DNA of 10,500 nt from an uncultured Megasphaera sp. (GTDB lineage Bacteria; Bacillota; Negativicutes; Veillonellales; Megasphaeraceae). This document shows positions 1 to 6,000 of this stretch, one piece after another. The position numbers and the translations under genes are program-made. The DNA lies in assembly GCA_937895695.1 (NCBI GenBank), contig CALBLM010000073.1, positions 1 to 10,500 of the forward strand, written 5' to 3'. The number at the start of each line of letters is the position of its first letter. The stretch's first letter is position 1. The notes beneath the pieces are model-generated. The model was not told where the DNA came from. It searched no databases and was given only the letters and a program-made list of their open reading frames with translations.

Positions 1-685
1 TTAGCAATCCCAGCCCTAGCCATATAAAAAAACGATTGGTTTCATAAGAAGATAAGCCCCAAAGAAAGCAAATAATGCCGCTGATAGATAATGCAGAACT
101 AACTATATTGACAAATGGAGCACCCTTGGCATACCATTCGTCATGAATCGGGCGCATTATCCAATAGGCAATGGCTGTTAATATGGCGGGTATTATAAAA
201 ATACAACGCCAACCGGCAAATTGACTGAGTATGCCGCCTAGAACCGGACCGACTGAAAGACCTAGATACGTAAGCCCGACGGTAATACCCAGTATACGTC
301 CTTGGCAGGTTTCGTTGGTAGTTGTTAGCAGAAGAGGCATATACGAAACGTAAATGGCAGCTAGAAACATACCTTGCACGATGCGAAGCAATAAAAGAAT
401 AGTCAATGAAGGGGAAAAGGCGGCACTGAACGTAGCAATGTCAAATCCAATTAACGCTGTCATATATGTACGCCGTCGTCCGTATATATCCGAAATTTTA
501 CCAAATGGCAGAAGAAAGGCGGCAGAGGTAATCAGAAATACAGTCACGACCCAGGTTAATGCATCTGGCAGCACATCAAAATCAGCAGCCATACTGGGAA
601 TGGCGATGTTGAGAGCTGTAGAAAGAAAGGAGCCAGTAAAACTAATTAAACAGACAGAATAAAAAATGCGTTTTTTTATAGGCAT
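1..685 (-). CDS. MFS multidrug-type exporter, DHA2-like (C-terminal part beyond the window)
   Basis: Reading the minus strand from the ATG at 685 gives 228 codons with no stop down to the window edge, so only the N-terminal half is present. The protein is very hydrophobic, as expected for an inner-membrane, proton-coupled efflux pump. Visible MFS signatures are motif A around residues 60-72 (LPFGKISDIYGRRR) after a helix containing the TWVVT stretch, and the antiporter motif C around residues 142-151 (LSVGPVLGG). The short N-terminus leading straight into FTGSFLSTALNIAIPSMA fits the DHA2 (14-helix) group, though DHA1 cannot be excluded without the C-terminus. An AAGGAA ribosome binding site lies at 696-691, five bases before the start. 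It is transcribed divergently from the T-box operon. The substrate cannot be told from sequence. A 102-codon open frame on the plus strand (354-662) is only its antisense shadow. Confidence 0.88.
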   Translation of the reverse strand, partial: MPIKKRIFYSVCLISFTGSFLSTALNIAIPSMAADFDVLPDALTWVVTVFLITSAAFLLPFGKISDIYGRRRTYMTALIGFDIATFSAAFSPSLTILLLLRIVQGMFLAAIYVSYMPLLLTTTNETCQGRILGITVGLTYLGLSVGPVLGGILSQFAGWRCIFIIPAILTAIAYWIMRPIHDEWYAKGAPFVNIVSSALSISGIICFLWGLSSYETNRFFIWLGLGLL

Positions 686-747
686 ACACATTCCTTCTTT
701 CTGAATAGAATGATAAAGCGTGTGTAACTTTTTTGTATCTTGTATAT

Positions 748-753
748 AGTATA
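748..753 (-). promoter_or_regulatory. Possible -10 element for the MFS gene
   Basis: The minus strand reads TATACT here, 63 bases before the MFS start codon, within an AT-rich stretch. I see no good -35 hexamer at 16-18 bases, so this is a weak call. The rest of 686-805 holds no gene that I can support. Confidence 0.3.
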
Positions 754-805
754 TCAAAAATAATGGAAAAATGGATATATAACAGCAAAAAAAGAAAAAA
801 TACTC

Positions 806-834
806 TTGACAAAATAAATTTAAAAGAGTACCAT
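806..834 (+). promoter_or_regulatory. Promoter of the T-box operon
   Basis: A perfect -35 TTGACA (806-811) is followed after exactly 17 bases by TACCAT (829-834, four of six matches to TATAAT). Transcription would start near 841, just upstream of the first stem of the T-box RNA. The placement supports both calls. Confidence 0.75.
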
Positions 835-840
835 ATGCGT

Positions 841-1098
841 AAACATTAAGAAATGCAATGACCAAAACAAGTACACAATATGGAGACGTACAGAGAGTGC
901 GGGCTATGAGCTGAAAACCTGCATCGTTCGACATTTTGATGGAATGCCTTTGGGAGCAGAACGGCAGAATCTAGTATGCCGTTACGCGTATCCTGCGTTA
1001 CGGGGACTTGAGATATAGTTTGTATAAGGTGTAGAGCAGACTATAAACAGAGTGGAACCGCGAGCCATCGTCTCTGTCAAGGAGAGGATGGCTTTTTT
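841..1098 (+). promoter_or_regulatory. T-box riboswitch, tRNA-Cys responsive
   Basis: All landmarks of a T-box leader are visible. The base of stem I pairs 854-856 with 956-958 and 862-866 (CCAAA) with 949-953 (TTTGG), with a K-turn between them: a three-base bulge at 857-859 and tandem G-A pairs 860/955 and 861/954. The specifier loop has AGTA at 870-873 and GGAA-TGC at 941-947, so the codon after GAA is UGC (Cys). A distal hairpin pairs 898-903 with 918-923. Stem II pairs 960-966 with 977-983, a small pseudoknot-like element spans 984-1006, and stem III pairs 1014-1022 with 1037-1045. The T-box core AGAGTGGAACCGCG (1049-1062) carries UGGA, which pairs with a UCCA 3' end, that is discriminator U73, as in tRNA-Cys. 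Alternative specifiers AAU, AUG or GCC would need other discriminators. The antiterminator pairs 1047-1052 with 1072-1077. Uncharged tRNA-Cys should permit read-through. Confidence 0.92.
1063..1098 (+). terminator. T-box regulatory terminator
   Basis: AGCCATC (1063-1069) pairs with GATGGCT (1087-1093) and TCTC (1071-1074) with GAGA (1082-1085), with one G-G mismatch between, followed by six T (1093-1098). Bases 1072-1077 are shared with the antiterminator, so the two folds exclude each other. This is the expected transcription-attenuation layout. Confidence 0.9.
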
Positions 1099-1133
1099 GT
1101 ATCTATAGGGAATGATGTGGTTTTATTACATGC

Positions 1134-1162
1134 CATTAGTATACAAAAATGGTATACTAATG
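1134..1162 (+). repeat. Perfect 11-bp inverted repeat before the operon's first gene
   Basis: CATTAGTATAC (1134-1144) and GTATACTAATG (1152-1162) are exact inverted copies separated by 7 bases. The repeat lies 35 bases past the T-box terminator and directly abuts the ribosome binding site AAGGGGGA (1163-1170). It could be a protein operator (roadblock) or an RNA hairpin that affects translation. It has no T-run on its 3' side, so it is not a terminator. The remaining leader DNA (1099-1133) shows nothing else. Confidence 0.7.
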
Positions 1163-1178
1163 AAGGGGGACGATATAC

Positions 1179-2333
1179 ATGAATGAACAGCAAATAAAAG
1201 AAAAAATTACCAATGAATTTTATTGGTTTCATAAACATCCGGAATTATCTTTTCAAGAATATGAAACGACAAAGCGGATTCGGAAAAATTTGGAAGAAGC
1301 GGGCATTCGCATTTTGAATCTGCCCTTAGAAACAGGACTAGTTGCTGAATTTGGCTCGGGCAATCATCCGATTGTAGCAATCCGCTGCGATATTGATGCC
1401 CTGCCAGTAACGGAAGAAGCTGATGTATCCTATCGTTCTGAACATCTAGGATGTATGCATGCATGCGGACATGATTTTCATACATCAGCTATTCTAGGAG
1501 CGGCGTACTTGTTGAAAGAACGAGAACAAGACATTCATGGTACGATTCGTGTTATCTTTCAACCGGGAGAAGAAGGCCCCAGTGGTGCTTTGAAAGTCGT
1601 AGAAACCGGTATCATTGATGATGTAGATGCTATTTTTGGCATGCATTGCACCCCATTGCTAGAAGTAGGAAAGATGGGCTTCATTGATGGACCGGCAATG
1701 GCAGCTGTCGATGCATTTCATATTGTATTTCAAGGAAAAGGCGTACATGCAGCGCATCCGAATAAGGGCATTGATTCTATTGTTACAGCGGCTGCTTTTG
1801 TTGGAGCCGTGCAGACTATTGTGAGCCGAAATATGGATCCCTTTGCGGCTAATTTGGTCAGTGTGACCCATATTGAAGGAGGACATAACTGGAACGTTAT
1901 TCCCAAAAGCACGTTAATAGAAGGTACGACGAGAACGATGACAAAAGAAGAACGGAAACGCATTACAGCGCGTGTTGAAGAAATAGCACAATCTGTTGCG
2001 CAGACCTATGGTGCCCAGGCGGAAGTTACTTGGAAACCAGGTCCGCCGGCATTGGCAAATGATAAAACATGGGGAATATTTGCTAAACAAGTTGCCAAAG
2101 AACATCAATTTGAGATTGCGCCCATGGAACCGTCGTTGGGCGGAGAAGATTTTGCCTTTTACTTTGAAAAAACGACAGGATATTTTGTGCAAATTGGGAC
2201 GGGCTTATCCTATCCGAATCACAATCCCAAATTTAAGGTCGATCCTACGGCTTTATATCCAGCAGCTTCGTATATGGCAGATTTGGCTGTTCAAGCTCTT
2301 GATACGTTGCATGATGATAAGGGGAATAAATAA
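1179..2333 (+). CDS. M20D-family metal-dependent amidohydrolase (N-acyl-amino-acid deacylase type)
   Basis: The 384-residue protein has the full length and motif order of M20D peptidases, which hydrolyse N-acyl or N-acetyl amino acids to the free amino acid in the cytoplasm. Visible motifs: HPELS at 20-24, the RCDIDALP stretch at 69-76, metal-binding Cys96 and His98 in HACGHD, the general-base region QPGEEG at 128-133 (Glu131/132), His156 in GMHCTP, the lid/dimerisation-domain HAAHPNKG around 190-197, GGEDF at 321-325, and His348 in YPNHNPKF. No key residue appears missing. The ATG at 1179 is preceded by AAGGGGGA at correct spacing. It is the first gene of the tRNA-Cys T-box unit, and its stop overlaps the transporter ATPase start by one base, so translation is probably coupled. 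The setting suggests that it frees cysteine, or a thioether precursor, from an imported N-acyl compound. B. subtilis YxeP and related M20 enzymes for S-modified cysteines are a precedent. The exact substrate is inferred. Confidence 0.9.
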   Translation: MNEQQIKEKITNEFYWFHKHPELSFQEYETTKRIRKNLEEAGIRILNLPLETGLVAEFGSGNHPIVAIRCDIDALPVTEEADVSYRSEHLGCMHACGHDFHTSAILGAAYLLKEREQDIHGTIRVIFQPGEEGPSGALKVVETGIIDDVDAIFGMHCTPLLEVGKMGFIDGPAMAAVDAFHIVFQGKGVHAAHPNKGIDSIVTAAAFVGAVQTIVSRNMDPFAANLVSVTHIEGGHNWNVIPKSTLIEGTTRTMTKEERKRITARVEEIAQSVAQTYGAQAEVTWKPGPPALANDKTWGIFAKQVAKEHQFEIAPMEPSLGGEDFAFYFEKTTGYFVQIGTGLSYPNHNPKFKVDPTALYPAASYMADLAVQALDTLHDDKGNK

Positions 2334-3355
2334 TGATTCAATTTAAAGATATCAGTAAGACATTTAAAACCAAAACAGAAACAGTACATGCGCTGCAGCA
2401 CGTTTCTCTGACCATTGAAGACGGGGATATATTTGGCGTGATTGGATTTAGTGGTGCCGGTAAATCTACATTGCTTCGCATGGTAAATGCCTTGGAAGTA
2501 CCGACAGAAGGGCATGTCGAAATTGATGGGAAGAATATAGATACGCTGCCCCATAAAGAACTGCGTCAAGTGCGTAAGAAAATTGGCATGGTATTTCAGC
2601 AGTTCAATTTGCTAGAATCGCGAACTGTATATGACAACATAGCCATTCCGCTGCGATTAAATAAAGCAGACCATGTACAAATAGATAATACCGTAAAGAA
2701 ATTATTAAAATTTATTAACTTGGAAGATAAAGCGGATGTCTACCCGGGACAATTATCGGGTGGTCAAAAACAGCGAGTTGGCATTGCCAGAGCGCTTGCA
2801 ACGAATCCATCGATTTTACTGTGTGATGAAGCAACCAGCGCATTGGATCCGGAAACGACAGAAGCGATTTTGCAATTATTGGAACGCATTAACAAAGAGT
2901 TAAATATTACGATTTTGATTGTTACCCATGAAATTCAAGTTATTCAGCGACTTTGCAATCGTGTAGCCGTTATGGAACATGGACAAGTTGTAGAAAGCGG
3001 CTCTGTACTGGATGTATTCAGCAATCCCCAGCAGGATATTACGAAACGATTTATTCAATCAGTTATTCCCGATACGATTCCGGATGCAGTAGTACAAGAA
3101 ATCCGTGCGCAAAAAGACAATTATAAGATTATTAAAGTTCGCTTTTTAGGAAAAAAAGCAAATGATAACGTGTTATATCATATTAATAAAACGTATCCAG
3201 TCACGACGAACGTATTGTTTGCTTCCGTAAGCGAATTGCAAAAGACCGTGCTCGGTATTTTTATTTTACAGATTGTTGGCGATGATGCATCGATTCAGCA
3301 GGTGATGGATTATATCAATAGTAAGGATTTACAATGGCAGGAGGTTGAAATCTGA
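2333..3355 (+). CDS. metN: MetN-type ABC importer ATPase with C-terminal NIL domain
   Basis: The 340 residues match MetN in length and layout. The nucleotide-binding domain has Walker A GFSGAGKST (38-46), Q-loop VFQQFNLL (87-94), signature LSGGQKQR (141-148), Walker B ILLCDEATSALD (161-172) and the H-loop His199 in VTHE. Residues from about 260 to 335 form the ferredoxin-like C-terminal (NIL/C2) regulatory domain. In E. coli MetN that domain binds methionine from the cytosol and inhibits transport. The protein powers uptake together with the permease and lipoprotein encoded next. The ATG overlaps the amidohydrolase stop (TAATG), so no separate ribosome binding site is needed. The family call is firm. 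The methionine label is less so, because the operon is under a tRNA-Cys T-box; the substrate may be cysteine, cystine or an S- or N-substituted cysteine. Confidence 0.92.
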   Translation: MIQFKDISKTFKTKTETVHALQHVSLTIEDGDIFGVIGFSGAGKSTLLRMVNALEVPTEGHVEIDGKNIDTLPHKELRQVRKKIGMVFQQFNLLESRTVYDNIAIPLRLNKADHVQIDNTVKKLLKFINLEDKADVYPGQLSGGQKQRVGIARALATNPSILLCDEATSALDPETTEAILQLLERINKELNITILIVTHEIQVIQRLCNRVAVMEHGQVVESGSVLDVFSNPQQDITKRFIQSVIPDTIPDAVVQEIRAQKDNYKIIKVRFLGKKANDNVLYHINKTYPVTTNVLFASVSELQKTVLGIFILQIVGDDASIQQVMDYINSKDLQWQEVEI

Positions 3356-4017
3356 TGGAAGCTACATTAGGCGTACCGATGTCGCAAATTATTTTAGCAG
3401 CTGAACAAACGATATATATGGTATTTGTGTCATTGTGTATTGGTACTGTACTGGCGATTATCATGGCTGTTGTACTAGTATTGACGAATTCCGATGGAAT
3501 TCTAAAAAATAAACCCGTGTTCATGGTGCTAAATACGATTATAAATATTATCCGCAGTGTACCGTTTATTATTTTAATGGTCTTTATTTTGCCGTTGACG
3601 AAAATGATTGTAGGCACGCGAATTGGCACGACGGCGGCCTTGGTACCGCTCGTCATTTTTATTGCACCCTATTTGACGCGTCTCTTTGAAAATTCTATTT
3701 TGGAAGTCAGTAAGGGTATTATAGAAGCCGCCCAGTCCATGGGAGCATCCTATTTTGAAATTATTTGGTATTTTCTGCTTCCTGAAGCCAAAGGCTCGCT
3801 TATTTTATCGATTACGACAGGGACGATTGGGCTGATTGGCGCGACGGCAATGGCTGGTGTTATCGGGGCCGGCGGTGTTGGTGATTTGGCACTTACTTAT
3901 GGCTATGAACGACTCAATACACCGCTCATGCTGTTTACGGTTGTAATTTTAGTTATTTTTGTACAAATTATTCAAACGATTGGCAATCATTTTGCGTATA
4001 AAACGCGGAATCATTAA
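3355..4017 (+). CDS. metI: MetI-type ABC importer permease
   Basis: This 220-residue integral membrane protein has the usual MetI size and about five hydrophobic helices (around 12-45, 58-85, 92-108, 150-180 and 191-210). The cytoplasmic coupling loop carries the EAA motif: EAAQSMGAS (124-132) followed by LLPEA (141-145), which docks onto the ATPase. The GAGGVGDLA stretch near 171-179 is typical of this family. The start overlaps the ATPase stop by one base (TGATG) and is preceded by AGGAGG (3339-3344), so this gene can also initiate on its own. Two copies should pair with two ATPase subunits. It belongs to the T-box-controlled operon, 23 bases upstream of the binding-protein gene. Confidence 0.92.
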   Translation: MEATLGVPMSQIILAAEQTIYMVFVSLCIGTVLAIIMAVVLVLTNSDGILKNKPVFMVLNTIINIIRSVPFIILMVFILPLTKMIVGTRIGTTAALVPLVIFIAPYLTRLFENSILEVSKGIIEAAQSMGASYFEIIWYFLLPEAKGSLILSITTGTIGLIGATAMAGVIGAGGVGDLALTYGYERLNTPLMLFTVVILVIFVQIIQTIGNHFAYKTRNH

Positions 4018-4040
4018 TAGAATATTAGGGGGAAGTTGCG

Positions 4041-4874
4041 ATGAAATTAGGAAAATGGAAAAAATTAAGTGTGTTGGCATTAGCTGTTGTAGTTGGCGTA
4101 GCTGCTTTAGCTGGATGCGGTGGTAATACGGCCAACAATGGGGATAAAAAGGAATTGACATATAGTAAATCTCAGGGACCGTATTCCGATTTGTTTGAAA
4201 AAGGAATTAAGCCGATTTTGGAAAAGAAAGGCTATAAAGTAACGGGCAAAGATATGTCCGAATTATTGCAAGCCGATGTGGCACTCAATGAAGGCGAAGT
4301 CGATTTTAACGTAGAACAGCATACAGCATATATGGAAAACTTCAATGAAAAACAAGGCGGCCATTTAGTTGCGTTGACACCAATTCCAACCGTTCCGGCT
4401 GGGATCTATGCTGGTTCTAAAACCTCGTTGGATCAGGTAGCTGATGGAGATACCGTTGCTGTTCCGAATGATGCTGCCAATACGGCCCGTGCTTATGCGT
4501 TATTGCAAAAAATCGGCTGGATTAAATTAAATCCGGATAAAGATTTATCTACAGTTACACAACAGGATATTGTAGAAAATCCGCATCATCTTAAATTTAC
4601 AGAAATGAAATCGTTGACGATTCCGGGCGTTCGCAATGATTTTTCTTTTATTGTTATTACAGGCTCTATCGTATATAATGCAAAAATTGATCCGTCTACG
4701 GCATTGGCAAAAGAAGATATTTTGCCGCACTTGCTGTTACAGTTAGTTGTTGAAGAAAAGAATAAAGATGCACAATGGGCAAAAGATATTGTTGCAGCAT
4801 ACCATTCTGATGAATTCAAAGAATATATGAAGAAAAATAACAATGGACTTTGGTTTGTCCCGGAAGATAAATAA
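4041..4874 (+). CDS. metQ: MetQ/NlpA-family substrate-binding lipoprotein
   Basis: The 277-residue protein starts with a basic N-terminus, a hydrophobic core and the lipobox LAGC, giving lipidated Cys26. In a diderm it would face the periplasm and deliver ligand to the permease. The mature part follows the NlpA/MetQ fold: SQGPYSDLFE (44-53), ALNEGEVDFNVEQHTAYME (81-99, keeping the His94 that matches the ligand-pocket region of MetQ), PAGIYAGS (119-126), and AVPNDAANTARA (140-151). The second lobe departs from classical MetQ. Where E. coli-type proteins carry a PRSLDD...INGNYA stretch, this one has GVRNDFSF (196-203) and VITGSIVYN (205-213), and it ends with GLWFVPE. That marks a separate NlpA subfamily, so ligand choice should not be assumed to be L-methionine. 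AGGGGGAA precedes the ATG. It is the last gene of the unit. Confidence 0.9.
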   Translation: MKLGKWKKLSVLALAVVVGVAALAGCGGNTANNGDKKELTYSKSQGPYSDLFEKGIKPILEKKGYKVTGKDMSELLQADVALNEGEVDFNVEQHTAYMENFNEKQGGHLVALTPIPTVPAGIYAGSKTSLDQVADGDTVAVPNDAANTARAYALLQKIGWIKLNPDKDLSTVTQQDIVENPHHLKFTEMKSLTIPGVRNDFSFIVITGSIVYNAKIDPSTALAKEDILPHLLLQLVVEEKNKDAQWAKDIVAAYHSDEFKEYMKKNNNGLWFVPEDK

Positions 4875-4893
4875 AAACGAAGTTGTTTTTTAT

Positions 4894-4934
4894 GACCTTT
4901 GTGTTAGAATCATTTCTAGCACAAAGGTCTTTTT
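4894..4934 (+). terminator. Terminator of the amidohydrolase-transporter operon
   Basis: GACCTTTGTG (4894-4903) pairs with CACAAAGGTC (4920-4929), extended by TAGAA/TTCTA inside across one mismatch, and is followed by TTTTT (4930-4934). It lies 20 bases after the lipoprotein stop. It separates this operon from the methyltransferase gene, so a methyltransferase start upstream of it is unlikely. Confidence 0.9.
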
Positions 4935-4959
4935 ATTGCCAAAAATGGCCAATGGCAAT
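4935..4959 (+). repeat. GCC/GGC dyad inside the methyltransferase-CsoR promoter, candidate operator
   Basis: ATTGCCA (4935-4941) and TGGCAAT (4953-4959) are exact inverted copies flanking a central palindrome TGGCCA (4946-4951). The dyad covers the -35 hexamer and the whole spacer of the promoter at 4936-4964. A protein bound here would block RNA polymerase. An obvious candidate is the CsoR-like domain encoded 26 bases downstream, acting on its own gene. That link is inference. Known CsoR operators are also dyads but usually carry longer G/C runs. Confidence 0.6.
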
Positions 4960-4964
4960 ACAAT
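4936..4964 (+). promoter_or_regulatory. Promoter of the methyltransferase-CsoR gene
   Basis: TTGCCA (4936-4941) and TACAAT (4959-4964) each match the sigma-A consensus at five of six positions, with a 17-base spacer. Transcription would start near 4971, leaving a leader of only about 14 bases that is mostly ribosome binding site (AGGTAGGTGA, 4971-4980). Confidence 0.7.
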
Positions 4965-4984
4965 ACAAAAAGGTAGGTGAAAGA

Positions 4985-5923
4985 ATGGATAAAGAACATG
5001 TCTTTTTTGAAAATTATGCACCAACTTGGGATAGAGACCGTAAGGAAAATAAAGAAATATTGCAGCAGTTGCAGCTGTTAATGCAATTGAAGCCGGGAAG
5101 CTGCGTGTTAGATGTCGGATGCGGCACGGGAATTTTCTTGCCTTATCTGTGTGATGCCGTAGGTGTTACAGGTCATGTAGACGCACTGGACTATTCACGG
5201 CAGATGTTGGATAAGGCAAAAGAAAAGTTTTCCCAGATGCAGCAGATTTCTTTTGTAGAAAAAGATATTGTAAAATGTTCGCTGCCGGATAATCAGTATG
5301 ATGCAATTGTTTGTCTTAATGTATATCCGCATATCAGCCAACATAGCCGTGATTTTATAAAAAAAATGAATCATGCATTGAAAGATAATGGCATGCTGGT
5401 TATTATGCATGACATGCCGCGGTCTAAAGTAAATCGCATTCATCAAGATGATGCATCCGGCTGTCTACTGCCACCGGTAGATGTGTTGGAAGCACAACTT
5501 ATCAGCGCGGGATTTACTGTGCAAATTGCGATGGATACGGATTTGTTGTATCTAGTTAAAGTGGTTAAGCAGATGGAAATCCCCTATGTACATTATCAGG
5601 AAGAGGCAGACACAGTGTGTACTGATGCATGGGTATCCCATTGTCATTCGCCCCATCGGCACAGTCATGAACAAACCAAGATAGTCCTAAATCGATTAGC
5701 TCGTGTTAGCGGTCATTTGGAAGCCATTCGAAGAATGGTAGAGGATGGACGGGATTGCAGCGAGGTATTAGTACAGTTGGCAGCGGTTGATTCTGCTATT
5801 GTCAGTGTCAGCAAGGTCATCTTAAAAGACCATATTGATCATTGTATTGTTGATGCTGTAAAGAAAAGCGATTTACAGGCTGTAGAAAATTTAAAGAAAG
5901 CCATTAGCACATTTATAAAATAG
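4985..5923 (+). CDS. Class I SAM methyltransferase fused to a CsoR/FrmR-family metal-sensing repressor domain
   Basis: The 312-residue protein has two parts. Residues 1-195 are a Rossmann-fold methyltransferase: FFENYAPTWDR near the start, SAM motif I VLDVGCGTG (41-49), acidic loop DALDYS (66-71), motif II-like YDAIVCLNVYPH (105-116) and GMLVIMHDMPRS (136-147). Residues from about 219 to 312 form a complete DUF156 (CsoR/RcnR/FrmR) domain: NRLARVSGHLEAIRRMVEDG (236-255), DCSEVL (257-262) and LKDHIDHC (280-287). Cys258, His283 and Cys287 match the Cu(I)-binding Cys-His-Cys triad of CsoR. A linker cluster (His219, Cys220, His221, His224, His226, His228) adds possible metal ligands, as in N-terminal His-rich nickel sensors. 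CsoR proteins are usually separate and about 90-100 residues long. An in-frame extension to 4883 is rejected because it crosses the upstream terminator, and AGGTAGGTGA precedes this ATG. The methyl acceptor and the metal are unknown. Confidence 0.88.
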   Translation: MDKEHVFFENYAPTWDRDRKENKEILQQLQLLMQLKPGSCVLDVGCGTGIFLPYLCDAVGVTGHVDALDYSRQMLDKAKEKFSQMQQISFVEKDIVKCSLPDNQYDAIVCLNVYPHISQHSRDFIKKMNHALKDNGMLVIMHDMPRSKVNRIHQDDASGCLLPPVDVLEAQLISAGFTVQIAMDTDLLYLVKVVKQMEIPYVHYQEEADTVCTDAWVSHCHSPHRHSHEQTKIVLNRLARVSGHLEAIRRMVEDGRDCSEVLVQLAAVDSAIVSVSKVILKDHIDHCIVDAVKKSDLQAVENLKKAISTFIK

Positions 5924-5954
5924 TGTCTCGACATAGTGGAAATGATATAAAGTA

Positions 5955-5963
5955 TGGTATAAT
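5955..5963 (+). promoter_or_regulatory. Extended -10 promoter of the macro-CpXC genes
   Basis: TGGTATAAT (5955-5963) is a perfect -10 hexamer with the TGn extension. No good -35 sits 17 bases upstream (AGTGGA at 5935-5940), which extended -10 promoters tolerate. No terminator is visible between this point and the methyltransferase-CsoR stop at 5923, so read-through from that gene is also possible. Confidence 0.6.
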
Positions 5964-6000
5964 ACGATATAGTATTGCATGCAGTAAAGGATGTGATTTC

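Noticed and set aside
354..662. 102-codon plus-strand open frame
   Set aside because: It is antisense to the MFS exporter, whose motifs A and C read cleanly on the minus strand. It has no ribosome binding site and no family features.
841..1098. T-box read as methionine or glycine specific
   Set aside because: Methionine would need AUG in the specifier position and UGGU in the bulge. Glycine also has U73, but no GGN codon follows the GAA of the specifier loop.
1152..1158. TATACT as a second promoter -10 in front of the amidohydrolase
   Set aside because: No -35 hexamer is found at 15-19 bases, and the hexamer is explained as one arm of the perfect inverted repeat.
1996..2346. 116-codon open frame inside the amidohydrolase gene
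   Set aside because: It is out of frame with a well-supported M20D protein and biased toward Arg, Ile and Leu as shadow frames are. It has no ribosome binding site.
4883..4984. Longer N-terminus for the methyltransferase-CsoR protein
   Set aside because: The extension runs through the upstream transcription terminator (4894-4934) and the promoter. The ATG at 4985 has AGGTAGGTGA in front and begins the methyltransferase homology.
5923..6000. GTG start at 5923 for the macro-domain gene
   Set aside because: The extra 26 residues do not resemble a macro domain and would cover the extended -10 promoter at 5955-5963. ATG 6001 has a good ribosome binding site.
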